Source: Aequorivita iocasae (lineage in GTDB: Bacteria > Bacteroidota > Bacteroidia > Flavobacteriales > Flavobacteriaceae). From it: a DNA stretch of 64,000 nucleotides. The translations under genes and the position numbers were made by a program. The notes under the pieces were generated by a model. That model was not told the origin of the DNA. It saw only the letters and a list, made by a program, of their open reading frames with translations, and ran no database searches. Shown here in pieces: positions 8,395-16,183 of the stretch. The stretch is from NCBI RefSeq assembly GCF_016757735.1, contig NZ_CP068439.1, positions 930,001 through 994,000 of the forward strand, in the 5' to 3' direction. How positions within the stretch are numbered: the first letter of the stretch is position 1; each line of letters begins with the position of its first letter.

Positions 8395-9852
8395 ATGTAT
8401 TTTTACAAAAAATCGCTTCGTACCCGTATCTTTCTTTCTATGTTCCTTTTAGTTTTGGGAGCTTCTGTACTCATCGCTATTGTTACGGTTTTTCAGTACA
8501 AAGAAGAGGCGCAGGATTACCACCGCGATCGCCTATTGCGAAAGGAAGCTGCCATTCGGGAAAACATCAACTACATATTAAAAACTACAACCTACCCGGT
8601 TGAAACCGCTCAAATTCCACTGATATTTAAGGATAAAATTTATGAAATTAAAGACATCCACAGCCTTGAGATTTTTCTGTATGATTTGGACGGTAATCTT
8701 TTAAAATCTTCAAAACCTTCTTTTTTTAAGGATACGGTTTCCCCAAAAATGCCTGAATATGCGCTGGAAATGCTTCAAAATTCGCCCACAAAAAGCTACA
8801 TAAAGGAGTTCGAGGAAGGCGGGCAAAAGTATCAATCATCTTATACCTACATTACTGATAGTTATTTTAAACCCTTAGCAATTCTAAATTTACCCTATAT
8901 TGAAGATGATGGTTTCATCACCAAAGAGCTCACCGAATACCTCTACCGGTTGGGAATTGCCTACTTTTTTATGCTAGGAGCGGCTATTGCCATTTCTTAT
9001 TTTCTTTCAAAATACATCACCCGTTCCTTAAAGGAAATAAGTGAAAAGCTTTCCGAAACGCGATTTGATACCCGAAACAAAAAAATTCACATTAGCGATA
9101 CGCCCCAAGAGATTTCATTACTCATAAACTCCTACAACGGAATGATCGACGAACTTGAGAACAGTGCCGCACAATTGGCCGCCAGTGAACGGGAAACAGC
9201 TTGGCGTGAAATGGCAAAACAAGTAGCTCACGAGATTAAAAATCCGCTTACGCCCATGAGGCTCACCGTACAAAGCTTTCAAAGAAAATTTGATTGCAAC
9301 GATCCCGATATCGACAAGAAAATGGCAGAATATACGAATACTTTGCTGCAGCAGATTGATACTTTGAGTTCCATTTCATCGGCATTTTCTACTTACGCAA
9401 AAATGCCCGCACAGCAAGATGAAACGCTAAATGTGGTAAAAATAAGCAAATTGGCGTTGGATATTTTTAATGAGGACTACATCTATTTCTTTTCGGAAGA
9501 AAAGGAAGTACGGGCACGTTTTGACAGAACTCAACTTATACGCGTTGTTACCAATTTGGTGAAAAATAGTATTCAGTCCATAGCACAAAAAAACCCTGAA
9601 GAACCCAGGATTAATGTGGTGGTACAGCTTGAAAATACTTTCGTGAATATACTGGTTTCCGATAATGGAATAGGCGTGCCAGACGAAAATAAAAACATAA
9701 TTTTTGAACCTCAGTTTACTACTAAAACCAGCGGCATGGGCCTTGGGCTGGGAATGGTTAAAAATATTGTAGAAACTTACGGCGGGACAATAACTTTGCA
9801 TTCTTCAGAAGAAAAAACCACTTTTAAAGTTTCATTTCCGGCCATGCTTTAA
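8395..9852 (+). CDS. NtrY-like membrane sensor histidine kinase
   Basis: 485 residues. Two transmembrane helices (about 12-32 and 183-203) bracket an extracytoplasmic sensor domain; a HAMP linker follows, then the dimerisation/phosphoacceptor domain with KQVAHEIKNPLTPM (His279) and an HATPase domain with N box NLVKNSIQSI and G boxes DNGIGVPDE and GMGLGLGM. The H-box sequence is that of the NtrY branch. No response regulator lies next to it, so its partner is elsewhere. The signal sensed is unknown. Confidence 0.9.
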   Translation: MYFYKKSLRTRIFLSMFLLVLGASVLIAIVTVFQYKEEAQDYHRDRLLRKEAAIRENINYILKTTTYPVETAQIPLIFKDKIYEIKDIHSLEIFLYDLDGNLLKSSKPSFFKDTVSPKMPEYALEMLQNSPTKSYIKEFEEGGQKYQSSYTYITDSYFKPLAILNLPYIEDDGFITKELTEYLYRLGIAYFFMLGAAIAISYFLSKYITRSLKEISEKLSETRFDTRNKKIHISDTPQEISLLINSYNGMIDELENSAAQLAASERETAWREMAKQVAHEIKNPLTPMRLTVQSFQRKFDCNDPDIDKKMAEYTNTLLQQIDTLSSISSAFSTYAKMPAQQDETLNVVKISKLALDIFNEDYIYFFSEEKEVRARFDRTQLIRVVTNLVKNSIQSIAQKNPEEPRINVVVQLENTFVNILVSDNGIGVPDENKNIIFEPQFTTKTSGMGLGLGMVKNIVETYGGTITLHSSEEKTTFKVSFPAML

Positions 9853-9871
9853 GGTTTTTAGTAGCTTTGTG

Positions 9872-9879
9872 AATGTAGT
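9872..9879 (+). promoter_or_regulatory. -7 element upstream of the crotonase gene
   Basis: TAGCTTTG, a perfect TAnnTTTG match, 77 bases before the enoyl-CoA hydratase ATG. No clear -33 box. Confidence 0.35.
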
Positions 9880-9956
9880 CACGAATACAACAATATTTTA
9901 TAGAAGTGTTTGTGTATATGTGGCAAAAAATCCAATAAACCAATAATCACTCAACG

Positions 9957-10739
9957 ATGAAATTTCAAAATATACTTTCCGAAACCGAAAACAGCATCAC
10001 GACCATTACCATCAATCGTCCTTCAAAACTGAACGCGTTGAATCGTGAGACAATCCAAGAGCTGCACGATGCTTTTGAAGAAGCAGAAAATTCATCAGAC
10101 ACAAAAGTGGTAATTATAACTGGAAGTGGCGAAAAAGCTTTTGTAGCTGGCGCCGATATTAGCGAGTTCGCAGATTTTTCGGTGGAAGAAGGAGGGAATT
10201 TAGCTGCAAAAGGACAGGAATTATTGTTCGATTTTGTGGCAAATTTTTCCAAACCTATAATTGCCGCAGTAAACGGTTTTGCACTTGGCGGCGGCTTGGA
10301 ACTGGCTATGGCGGCACATTTCCGCATTGCTTCCGACAACGCAAAAATGGGGCTTCCCGAAGTATCACTGGGTGTAATACCCGGTTATGGCGGCACGCAA
10401 CGTTTACCGCAGCTTGTAGGTAAAGGTCGCGCCATGGAAATGATTATGACCGCCGGAATGATTGATGCCAACCAAGCGCTTCAATACGGCCTTGTAAACC
10501 ACGTAACCACTCCGGATGAGCTAATTGAATTTGCTGAAAAAATAGCTGGAAAGATTATGAAAAATTCTTCGGTTGCTATCGCTTCCGCGATTCGGGCTAT
10601 TAATGCAAATTATGAGGATGGCGAAAACGGTTTTGAAGTGGAAATTGAGGAATTCGGAAATTGTTTTGGCACTGATGATTTTAAGGAAGGCACCCAAGCC
10701 TTTTTACAAAAACGCAAAGCAAATTTTCCGGGAAGATAG
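9957..10739 (+). CDS. Enoyl-CoA hydratase/isomerase (crotonase family)
   Basis: 260 residues, usual length for the family. Oxyanion-hole and substrate motifs are clear: AFVAGADISEF, GFALGGGLELAMA and GLPEVSLGVIPGYGGTQRL. Both acidic catalytic positions (the Glu in GGGLELA and the Glu in GLPEVSLG) are retained, so this is likely a true enoyl-CoA hydratase for fatty acid or crotonyl-CoA-type metabolism rather than only an isomerase. Single gene, no pathway neighbours; exact substrate unknown. Confidence 0.92.
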   Translation: MKFQNILSETENSITTITINRPSKLNALNRETIQELHDAFEEAENSSDTKVVIITGSGEKAFVAGADISEFADFSVEEGGNLAAKGQELLFDFVANFSKPIIAAVNGFALGGGLELAMAAHFRIASDNAKMGLPEVSLGVIPGYGGTQRLPQLVGKGRAMEMIMTAGMIDANQALQYGLVNHVTTPDELIEFAEKIAGKIMKNSSVAIASAIRAINANYEDGENGFEVEIEEFGNCFGTDDFKEGTQAFLQKRKANFPGR

Positions 10740-10760
10740 CGGTAGCCTTCGTTGAAAAAT

Positions 10761-10792
10761 TGTCATTTTGAAAATGTCAATTTGACATTTTC
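10761..10792. repeat. Nested dyads between the crotonase and hsp20 genes
   Basis: GAAAATGTCAA (10770-10780) and TTGACATTTTC (10782-10792) are perfect reverse complements around one base; the upstream TGTCATTTT (10761-10769) is also complementary to AAAATGTCA, so three alternating half-sites occur in 32 bases. It is not followed by a T-tract. It may be a regulator site upstream of hsp20 or a weak 3' hairpin of the crotonase mRNA. Confidence 0.5.
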
Positions 10793-10932
10793 GATTGTGT
10801 AAACTCCTACTGTAAAATTTCCACTTTCTTAAAAAAAATTTAAAAGCGTTCCATAATATTACATTTTTTGGTTTGGCATTTCATTTGCTTAGTAACAACT
10901 AAATTAATTGTTTAACTTAAATCTTAATTATT

Positions 10933-11415
10933 ATGAGCACTTTAATAAATGTTCCTAAAAATGGAGGTTTGACACGAACAAATACTGACCGTTCTTCAAC
11001 CCTCCCCACTTTGTCCTCTTGGATTGAAGACATTTTTAACAGGGATTTACCTTCCGTATTTTCTCAGAACTTCAATACCGGAATGAGCCTTCCAAAAGTA
11101 AACATTAAGGAAACCGCAGATGCTTATTTTGTGGAAATGGCTGTCCCTGGGCTTAAAAAATCAGATTTCCAGATAGATTTGGACAATCAGATACTTTCCA
11201 TCGCTACCGAAGTGGAAGAAGAAAATGAAACAAAAGAGCAAAACTACACCCGTAGGGAATTTGGCTATTCTTCCTTCAAACGAAGTTTCACGCTTCCCGA
11301 AACGGTTGATGACGGAAAAATTAAAGCAAACTACAACGAGGGTATTTTAAGTATCCATCTTCCAAAGAAAGAAGAGGCAAAACAAAAACCCCCAAGAAAT
11401 ATCAAAATTTCCTAA
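10933..11415 (+). CDS. Small heat shock protein, Hsp20/alpha-crystallin family
   Basis: 160 residues. ATP-independent holdase chaperone of the cytoplasm. The alpha-crystallin domain runs from about 50 to 145 (LPKVNIKETADAYFVEMAVP, then REFGYSSFKRSFTLP and the beta-9 motif NEGILSIHLPK), preceded by a variable N-terminal arm rich in Ser/Thr. It stands alone with a strong terminator behind it. Confidence 0.95.
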   Translation: MSTLINVPKNGGLTRTNTDRSSTLPTLSSWIEDIFNRDLPSVFSQNFNTGMSLPKVNIKETADAYFVEMAVPGLKKSDFQIDLDNQILSIATEVEEENETKEQNYTRREFGYSSFKRSFTLPETVDDGKIKANYNEGILSIHLPKKEEAKQKPPRNIKIS

Positions 11416-11440
11416 GCATTATTTCTTGGCTAAACATTTT

Positions 11441-11464
11441 AGGGCTCAAATGGGCCCTTTTTTT
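11441..11464 (+). terminator. Rho-independent terminator of hsp20
   Basis: AGGGCTC, loop AAAT, GGGCCCT (one G-U pair) directly followed by a run of seven T. Confidence 0.85.
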
Positions 11465-11490
11465 GGCTTAGCCTATAAAAATTATTTTTG
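11463..11490 (+). promoter_or_regulatory. Promoter of the small YodC-like gene
   Basis: TTG at 11463-11465, 17-base spacer, TATTTTTG at 11483-11490. It starts within the T-tract of the hsp20 terminator and predicts a transcript start near 11496, 15 bases before the ATG at 11511. Confidence 0.55.
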
Positions 11491-11510
11491 ACTTGTACCC
11501 TTTAAATCCA

Positions 11511-11750
11511 ATGAATATGATAGGCAGAAAATTTAAACCAGGAGATTGGGTAAAAATTAAAGGCAAAAACGATTCGCCTAAAATGGAAATACTGAAATAT
11601 ATTTCAAAAGAAGACCCCATTACCGGAATAACTAATAATGACAGTGTTGTGGAATGTGTCTATTATAAAAGTGGCGAACGCTTTACACGTTCCATCCACC
11701 AAAACCGACTTTTAAAACTGCGCGAAACAGGAGGAATTTATAAAGCATAA
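11511..11750 (+). CDS. Small YodC-like (DUF2158-type) protein
   Basis: 79 residues from ATG 11511 (a second ATG is at 11517). The pattern KPGDWVKIKGKNDSPKMEIL ... VVECVYYKSGERFTRSIHQ matches the small SH3-like YodC/DUF2158 family: a GD-V motif, a conserved Pro-Lys-Met, and a C-V-Y/W-F motif. Function of the family is unknown. The frame is open from TTG 11493 but the promoter element ends at 11490, so the ATG is preferred. Confidence 0.7.
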   Translation: MNMIGRKFKPGDWVKIKGKNDSPKMEILKYISKEDPITGITNNDSVVECVYYKSGERFTRSIHQNRLLKLRETGGIYKA

Positions 11751-11805
11751 ATTAAATTTTATGGATTTATTCCAATGAAAAAAGGATTTATTCCAAATAA
11801 TAATT

Positions 11806-11839
11806 AACTTTGAAGAAGTCCAATCTTCAAAGTTTTTTT
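11806..11839 (+). promoter_or_regulatory. Perfect hairpin/dyad with T-run abutting the radical SAM start codon
   Basis: Arms AACTTTGAAGA (11806-11816) and TCTTCAAAGTT (11824-11834) around a 7-base loop, followed by T at 11833-11839 and then ATG at 11840. It looks like an intrinsic terminator, but the left arm also overlaps a perfect -7 element TAACTTTG (11805-11812). If that promoter is used, transcription starts near 11819 and the dyad is an operator over the promoter rather than an RNA hairpin. Confidence 0.6.
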
Positions 11840-12910
11840 ATGTCCACTGATTTTTTAAAAGGCCGTGGCGCCCAGAAAAATATACATAACCGCTTCTTCG
11901 AAAACAGCCACGAAGTATTGGATGAATATCTTAATTACTGTGAAGCGGAAGGCGAAGAGGCAGATAAAAACAAAACAAATTATATTGAAGTTTTTCCGAA
12001 AACATTTGTAAATAAAGTGGATAGTCCTGACGTTGGAATGGGTTTTTCGGCAAATCCGTACCAAGGTTGCGAGCACGGTTGCGTATATTGTTATGCACGG
12101 AACAGCCACGAATATTGGGGTTATGGAGCAGGATTGGATTTTGAGAGAAATATTCTCTTTAAAAGAAATGCACCACAACTTTTGGAAGAAAAAATAACTT
12201 CGAAGAATTGGCAGGGAAATACCATCGTTTTTTCGGGAAATACGGATTGTTATCAACCGCTGGAACGGAAACTTGAAATCACCCGAAAATGTCTTGAAGT
12301 AATGCTGAAATGGAAACACCCAACAGGAATAATCACCAAAAACTCACTGATACTTCGCGATCTTGATATTTTAAAGGAAATGGCAAAACTGAATATAATT
12401 TCAACAAATATTTCAATTACTTCCCTTTCTGAAGATACGCGCCGATTGCTGGAACCTCGAACTGCGAGTATCAAACAACGGCTAAAAACCGTGGAAACAC
12501 TTTCAGAAAATGGAATTCCCGTTCGCGTGATGATGGCGCCGATTATTCCTTCTTTAAACAGCCATGAAATACTTCCTTTGGTAAAAAAAGTGGCAGAACT
12601 CGGCGCAGTTGATGTTGGTTACACAATCGTACGGTTAAACGGTCAAATTGCTGAAATTTTTAAAGATTGGGCACACAAAACCATTCCAGACAAAGCAGAT
12701 CGTATTTTAAACCAAATTGCGGAATGTCACGGTGGAAAGCTCAACGATAGTAATTGGGGACGACGAATGAAAGGCGAAGGGACAATAAGCGAGCAAGTTA
12801 AGAACACGATGACAATAGCCAAAAAAAGGTATTTAAAAGACCGAAAAATTGAGGCTTTGGATGCTTCGCCTTTTCTCCAACTTAAAAACCCGCAGATGAA
12901 ATTGTTTTAG
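11840..12910 (+). CDS. PA0069-family radical SAM protein
   Basis: 356 residues from ATG 11840 (an in-frame TTG at 11810 lies in the upstream dyad and is rejected). The radical SAM cluster motif is Cys77-x3-Cys81-x2-Cys84 (CEHGCVYCYAR), binding a [4Fe-4S] cluster that cleaves S-adenosylmethionine. The N-terminal FLKGRGAQKN and the VFSGNTDCYQPLE segment are typical of the PA0069/SplB-related group. Cytoplasmic; reaction unknown. Not adjacent to photolyase genes. Confidence 0.88.
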   Translation: MSTDFLKGRGAQKNIHNRFFENSHEVLDEYLNYCEAEGEEADKNKTNYIEVFPKTFVNKVDSPDVGMGFSANPYQGCEHGCVYCYARNSHEYWGYGAGLDFERNILFKRNAPQLLEEKITSKNWQGNTIVFSGNTDCYQPLERKLEITRKCLEVMLKWKHPTGIITKNSLILRDLDILKEMAKLNIISTNISITSLSEDTRRLLEPRTASIKQRLKTVETLSENGIPVRVMMAPIIPSLNSHEILPLVKKVAELGAVDVGYTIVRLNGQIAEIFKDWAHKTIPDKADRILNQIAECHGGKLNDSNWGRRMKGEGTISEQVKNTMTIAKKRYLKDRKIEALDASPFLQLKNPQMKLF

Positions 12911-12914
12911 AATT

Positions 12915-13577
12915 TTACTTTTCGCCGTTCCACTCTGCATAAAACTGTTTGAGAAAAGTTTCCATAAAAACGTGCCTTTCTGCAGCAATTTTTCTCCCAG
13001 TTTCGGTATTCATTCTATCTTTTAAAAGAAGTAATTTTTCGTAAAAATGATTGATTGTTGGTGCATCCGAAACTTTGTATTCCGAAGGCGTCATATTCAA
13101 ATTCGGTTTAATTTCCGGATCGTAAAGTTTTCGGTTTTTAAAACCTCCGTAGTTGAAAGTGCGCGCAATTCCTATAGCTCCCAGCGCGTCCAGCCTATCG
13201 GCATCTTGCACAACTTCCAATTCTTTTGAATGAAATTCCTGGTTTTTATTTCCGCCTTTAAAGGAAACATTTTCAATAATTTTTACAACATGGTCGATTG
13301 TTTCTTCGGAAATATTTTGTGATTTTAGAAACTTTCGCGCTTTTTTTGGGCCAACGGTTTCATCGCCATTGTGAAATTTGGAATCGGCTATATCGTGGAG
13401 CAATGCGCTGAGCGAAACGATGGTTCTGTCAACTTTTTCACTTTCGGAAATGAGCAAAGCGTTTTTATAAACCCGTTCAATATGGAACCAATCGTGGCCA
13501 CCTTCGGCGTTTTGCAATTCGTTTTTAACAAAGTTGATAGTTTTCTGAATAATTTCTTCCGAAGAAAATGAAGCCAT
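12915..13577 (-). CDS. HD-domain phosphohydrolase
   Basis: 220 residues. HD-superfamily metal hydrolase: the first His is in GHDWFHIERV (residue ~28-35), the HD pair is in LSALLHDIADSKFH, and the final Asp is in VQDADRLDALGAIGIARTF, matching the YedJ/YpgQ-like group that hydrolyses nucleotides or other phosphate esters. Its ATG overlaps the stop of the upstream acyltransferase gene (TAATG, shared base 13577), so the two form an operon. The substrate is unknown. Confidence 0.88.
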   Translation of the reverse strand: MASFSSEEIIQKTINFVKNELQNAEGGHDWFHIERVYKNALLISESEKVDRTIVSLSALLHDIADSKFHNGDETVGPKKARKFLKSQNISEETIDHVVKIIENVSFKGGNKNQEFHSKELEVVQDADRLDALGAIGIARTFNYGGFKNRKLYDPEIKPNLNMTPSEYKVSDAPTINHFYEKLLLLKDRMNTETGRKIAAERHVFMETFLKQFYAEWNGEK

Positions 13578-14326
13578 TATTTATGGATTTTTGAAGTGAT
13601 GATTTCTTCCACTTTGTCAATTAGCGTTTCCACTTCATAATCTGCAATTTTTATTGCGGGATGCGCGGTCATTTCCAAACGGACGCCCATTTGCATCGGG
13701 AACATTCCCCAACGTTGTAGCTTCCAGGAATTATTGAAGGTAACGGGAATAACATAACCATCGGGCACTTTTTTAAAGAGCGTTTGCAATCCGGTTCTTC
13801 GAAAAGGCTTGGGCACACCTGTTTTGCTGCGCGTTCCCTCGGGGAAAATAACGCCGCTTCGCTTAAATTTCTGAAGGTATTTTGAAAACTTCACCATTTC
13901 AACAATAGCTTGCCTCGGGTTTTTTCTGTCGATCAAAATAGAGCCGCCGTGCCTCAAATTATAGGAAACGGAAGGAATTCCTTTCCCTAATTCCACTTTA
14001 GAAATAAACTTGGGATGGTATTTCCGCAAATACCAAGTAATAGGGGAAATATCCCACATACTTTGGTGATTTGAGACAATGATTATGGGAACATTATTCG
14101 GGATGCTGGTATTGATATCGATATGGAATGTGGTCCCCAGCACATTTAAACAGCGAAGCAGTGTCCAGTTTAAATAGTCAACACTTTTTTTATGTGCTGT
14201 GTACCCAAACCAGTTAAAGCAAATCCATTGTATGGGATGGAAAATAACGATTGTAATACCAAAAAGCAGGTAAAACAATACCGTAAAGGGATAACTTATT
14301 ATTTTAGAGAATGCCATCATTTCCAT
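13577..14326 (-). CDS. 1-acyl-sn-glycerol-3-phosphate acyltransferase (PlsC-like)
   Basis: 249 residues. Transfers an acyl chain to lysophosphatidic acid to form phosphatidic acid at the inner membrane. N-terminal hydrophobic helix (residues ~10-35), catalytic HX4D motif NHQSMWD, and the substrate-binding FPEGTRSK are present. The start has alternatives two or three codons downstream (M-E-M-M). Overlaps the following HD-domain gene by one base. Confidence 0.9.
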   Translation of the reverse strand: MEMMAFSKIISYPFTVLFYLLFGITIVIFHPIQWICFNWFGYTAHKKSVDYLNWTLLRCLNVLGTTFHIDINTSIPNNVPIIIVSNHQSMWDISPITWYLRKYHPKFISKVELGKGIPSVSYNLRHGGSILIDRKNPRQAIVEMVKFSKYLQKFKRSGVIFPEGTRSKTGVPKPFRRTGLQTLFKKVPDGYVIPVTFNNSWKLQRWGMFPMQMGVRLEMTAHPAIKIADYEVETLIDKVEEIITSKIHK

Positions 14327-14337
14327 TCAAAAGTAAG

Positions 14338-14364
14338 AAAACCGCCCTTAAAAAGACGGTTTTT
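14338..14364 (-). terminator. Terminator behind the 78-residue membrane protein gene
   Basis: AAAACCG (14338-14344) pairs with CGGTTTT (14357-14363) around a 12-base loop; on the - strand it is followed by TTTTCTTACTT. Short stem, moderate strength. Confidence 0.55.
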
Positions 14365-14399
14365 CGTGTTCGACTATTTCTGTTTTCAAAATCGAAAAA

Positions 14400-14636
14400 T
14401 TAATTTTTCGATTTCAACTTAGATTTCGATTTGTTCTTCAACGTATTTCGGTCTATGTAAATATAATTGTAAACACACAATCCGACAATTAAGAGCCAAA
14501 ATGCCCTATAAAGCCAATCGTTTATTTCCTTTCCAAATAAATGGGAAACCTTGGGGTCTTCGTAAATATTAAAGGCAAGTGCGCCAAAAGCGAGGATGCC
14601 AATAACAACGGTCAAGGGTTTGTTGAGTTGTATCAT
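14400..14636 (-). CDS. Small two-helix membrane protein of unknown function
   Basis: 78 residues. Two transmembrane helices (about 9-25 and 44-60) joined by a short charged loop (YEDPKVSHLFGKEINDWLYR) and ending in a basic Lys/Ser/Asn tail (NKSKSKLKSKN). Lies 15 bases downstream of the bacilliredoxin gene on the same strand, so it is probably co-transcribed. No family recognised. Confidence 0.7.
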   Translation of the reverse strand: MIQLNKPLTVVIGILAFGALAFNIYEDPKVSHLFGKEINDWLYRAFWLLIVGLCVYNYIYIDRNTLKNKSKSKLKSKN

Positions 14637-14651
14637 AACCTGTTTGGTTAC

Positions 14652-15062
14652 TTAACAATATTCGTTATACGCGCCTTTTAGGTTTTCGGCAATCATTTGT
14701 GCAGGGCGGCCTTCAATGTGGTGACGCTCGAGCATATGCACCAATTCACCATTTTTGAATAATGCCATAGAAGGTGAGCTTGGTGGAAACGGAACCATGT
14801 TGGCTCTTGCCGCATCTACCGCTTCGCGATCAACGCCCGCAAAAACGGTTACCAGATTATCGGGCTTTTTTGAATTGTCTAAAGACATTGCAGCACCGGG
14901 ACGCGCATTTGCAGCCGCACAACCACAAACGGAGTTTACTACTACCAGGGTGGTTCCTTCTTTCTTCAATGCCTCTTCCACTTCATTTGCTGTATGTAGT
15001 TCAGAGAAACCTACTCTTGTTAGGTCTTCGCGCATTGGTTTTACTAGTTCGGGTGGGTACAT
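14652..15062 (-). CDS. BrxA/BrxB-family bacilliredoxin
   Basis: 136 residues, the normal family length. Thioredoxin-like fold with the family CxC motif at Cys46-Gly-Cys48 (NSVCGCAAANARPGA), which in Bacillus removes bacillithiol from S-bacillithiolated proteins; the start MYPPELVKPMREDLTRVGF is the family N-terminus. Cytoplasmic redox repair. Confidence 0.93.
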   Translation of the reverse strand: MYPPELVKPMREDLTRVGFSELHTANEVEEALKKEGTTLVVVNSVCGCAAANARPGAAMSLDNSKKPDNLVTVFAGVDREAVDAARANMVPFPPSSPSMALFKNGELVHMLERHHIEGRPAQMIAENLKGAYNEYC

Positions 15063-15233
15063 AATATTTGTATTTTAAAGTGTATCAAATTGTGAATGCA
15101 AAGATACTAATTTTGAAAGGGAAAAATTCCAAATAACTAGATAGGAAATTCCAAATTACAAGCTCCAAACTCCAAATAAGTGTTTAACCTCAAATTTCAA
15201 AAAATCTTAAACTAATTAAACAGCCCTCTTTTG

Positions 15234-15254
15234 GTTCCGAAAGCTATCGGGATG
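15234..15254. repeat. Degenerate REP-like palindrome
   Basis: TTCCGAAAGCTATCGGGAT: outer CCGA/TCGG pair around AGCT with one mismatch. It resembles a short palindromic repeat common between genes in flavobacterial genomes, and lies in a tract of TTCCAAA-like direct repeats (15125-15180). Recognition is from general pattern memory only. Confidence 0.35.
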
Positions 15255-15258
15255 GAAT

Positions 15259-15290
15259 TTGAGATTTGGAATTTTAAATAGTTACCTTTG
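15259..15290 (+). promoter_or_regulatory. Promoter of the TerB-DnaJ gene
   Basis: TTG at 15259-15261, 21-base spacer, TACCTTTG at 15283-15290. Its position rules out the in-frame TTG at 15288 as a start codon. Confidence 0.6.
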
Positions 15291-15320
15291 TCGGCTTATA
15301 AAAAGAAAAATTACAATTTC

Positions 15321-16052
15321 ATGCTTCGTTGGTTATTGGCCGTTCTAGGTTATTTTGTGTATCGATTTCCGGGTGCTATTGTTGGGTTTATTTTGGGAAG
15401 CTTATTGGATAACCTGAGCGTTAAGGGTAGAAGGTTTCAAACTTCCTTTGGCACATCACAACAACAAGTTACTCCAGCAGATTTTGAGTTAAACCTACTT
15501 TCCTTAGCTTCCTTGGTTATAAGAGCCGATGGAAATGTAAGCCAGACCGAACTGGATTACGTTCGCCAATATTTTGTGCAGGCCTATGGGCGCGATCGCG
15601 CTAATGCTACCTTTCGAATTTTTAATGAGGTAATAAAAAAACGCGAAATATCTGCCCAAAACATTTGTGCACTATTACAACAACGAACCCGTTATGAAAG
15701 CCGATTGCAGATTCTTCATTTCCTCTTCAGCATTGCGAATGCGGACGGAAGTGTTTCAACGGCCGAGGTAAACGAGATAAACCGAATTGCAGGCTTTTTG
15801 GGAGTTTACGGACGGGATTTTGAAAGTATTAAGGCGATGTTTTTCAAAAATCCCGACAGTGCTTACAAAATCTTGGAAATTGACAGAACAGCAACCGTAG
15901 CTGAAATTAAGACCGCGTACAGAACAATGGTAAAAAAATACCATCCCGATAAACTGCAGCATATGGACGAAGCACACCAAAAAGGAGGTGAGGAAAAGTT
16001 TAAAAAAGTGCAGGAAGCCTACGAACAACTTCAGAAAGAGCGCGGATTTTAG
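15321..16052 (+). CDS. DjlA-like TerB-DnaJ membrane co-chaperone
   Basis: 243 residues from ATG 15321. An N-terminal hydrophobic segment with Gly/Pro kinks (residues 3-28) is followed by a TerB-like all-helical domain (about 50-165; acidic motifs VIRADGNVSQTEL and IANADGSVSTAEV repeat the D-G-x-V-s-x-x-E pattern) and a C-terminal J domain (YKILEIDRTATVAEIKTAYR, with the HPD motif in KYHPDKL). This is the DjlA architecture: a membrane-anchored DnaK partner. The D-G motifs may bind a divalent metal, as suggested for TerB. Single gene. Confidence 0.88.
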   Translation: MLRWLLAVLGYFVYRFPGAIVGFILGSLLDNLSVKGRRFQTSFGTSQQQVTPADFELNLLSLASLVIRADGNVSQTELDYVRQYFVQAYGRDRANATFRIFNEVIKKREISAQNICALLQQRTRYESRLQILHFLFSIANADGSVSTAEVNEINRIAGFLGVYGRDFESIKAMFFKNPDSAYKILEIDRTATVAEIKTAYRTMVKKYHPDKLQHMDEAHQKGGEEKFKKVQEAYEQLQKERGF

Positions 16053-16120
16053 GCGTTTTCACAAATTAGACTATTCCTTTTTAAAAAATATCACTTAAAT
16101 AAAAAGCTATTTGTTTCCTT

Positions 16121-16142
16121 ATTTTTAGGCTTAACTAAAAAT
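16121..16142. promoter_or_regulatory. Candidate DtxR-type operator upstream of the metal regulator
   Basis: Perfect inverted repeat: ATTTTTAG (16121-16128), 6-base centre GCTTAA, CTAAAAAT (16135-16142). The TTTAG...CTAAA form resembles DtxR/MntR boxes. It lies about 30 bases upstream of the -7 element of the regulator and its tro operon. Confidence 0.55.
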
Positions 16143-16170
16143 AAAACATAGCTTAATGTAAAAATATTTT

Positions 16171-16178
16171 TACCTTTG
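16171..16178 (+). promoter_or_regulatory. -7 element of the DtxR-tro operon, possibly giving a leaderless mRNA
   Basis: TACCTTTG at 16171-16178, perfect TAnnTTTG. The ATG of the regulator begins only 5 bases later (16184), where transcription itself should begin. No clear -33 box. Confidence 0.55.
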
Positions 16179-16183
16179 TGCCT

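Noticed and set aside
15125-15180. Repeated TTCCAAA-like motifs as a CRISPR array
   Set aside because: Copies are short, irregular, without spacers of constant length, and no cas genes are in the window.
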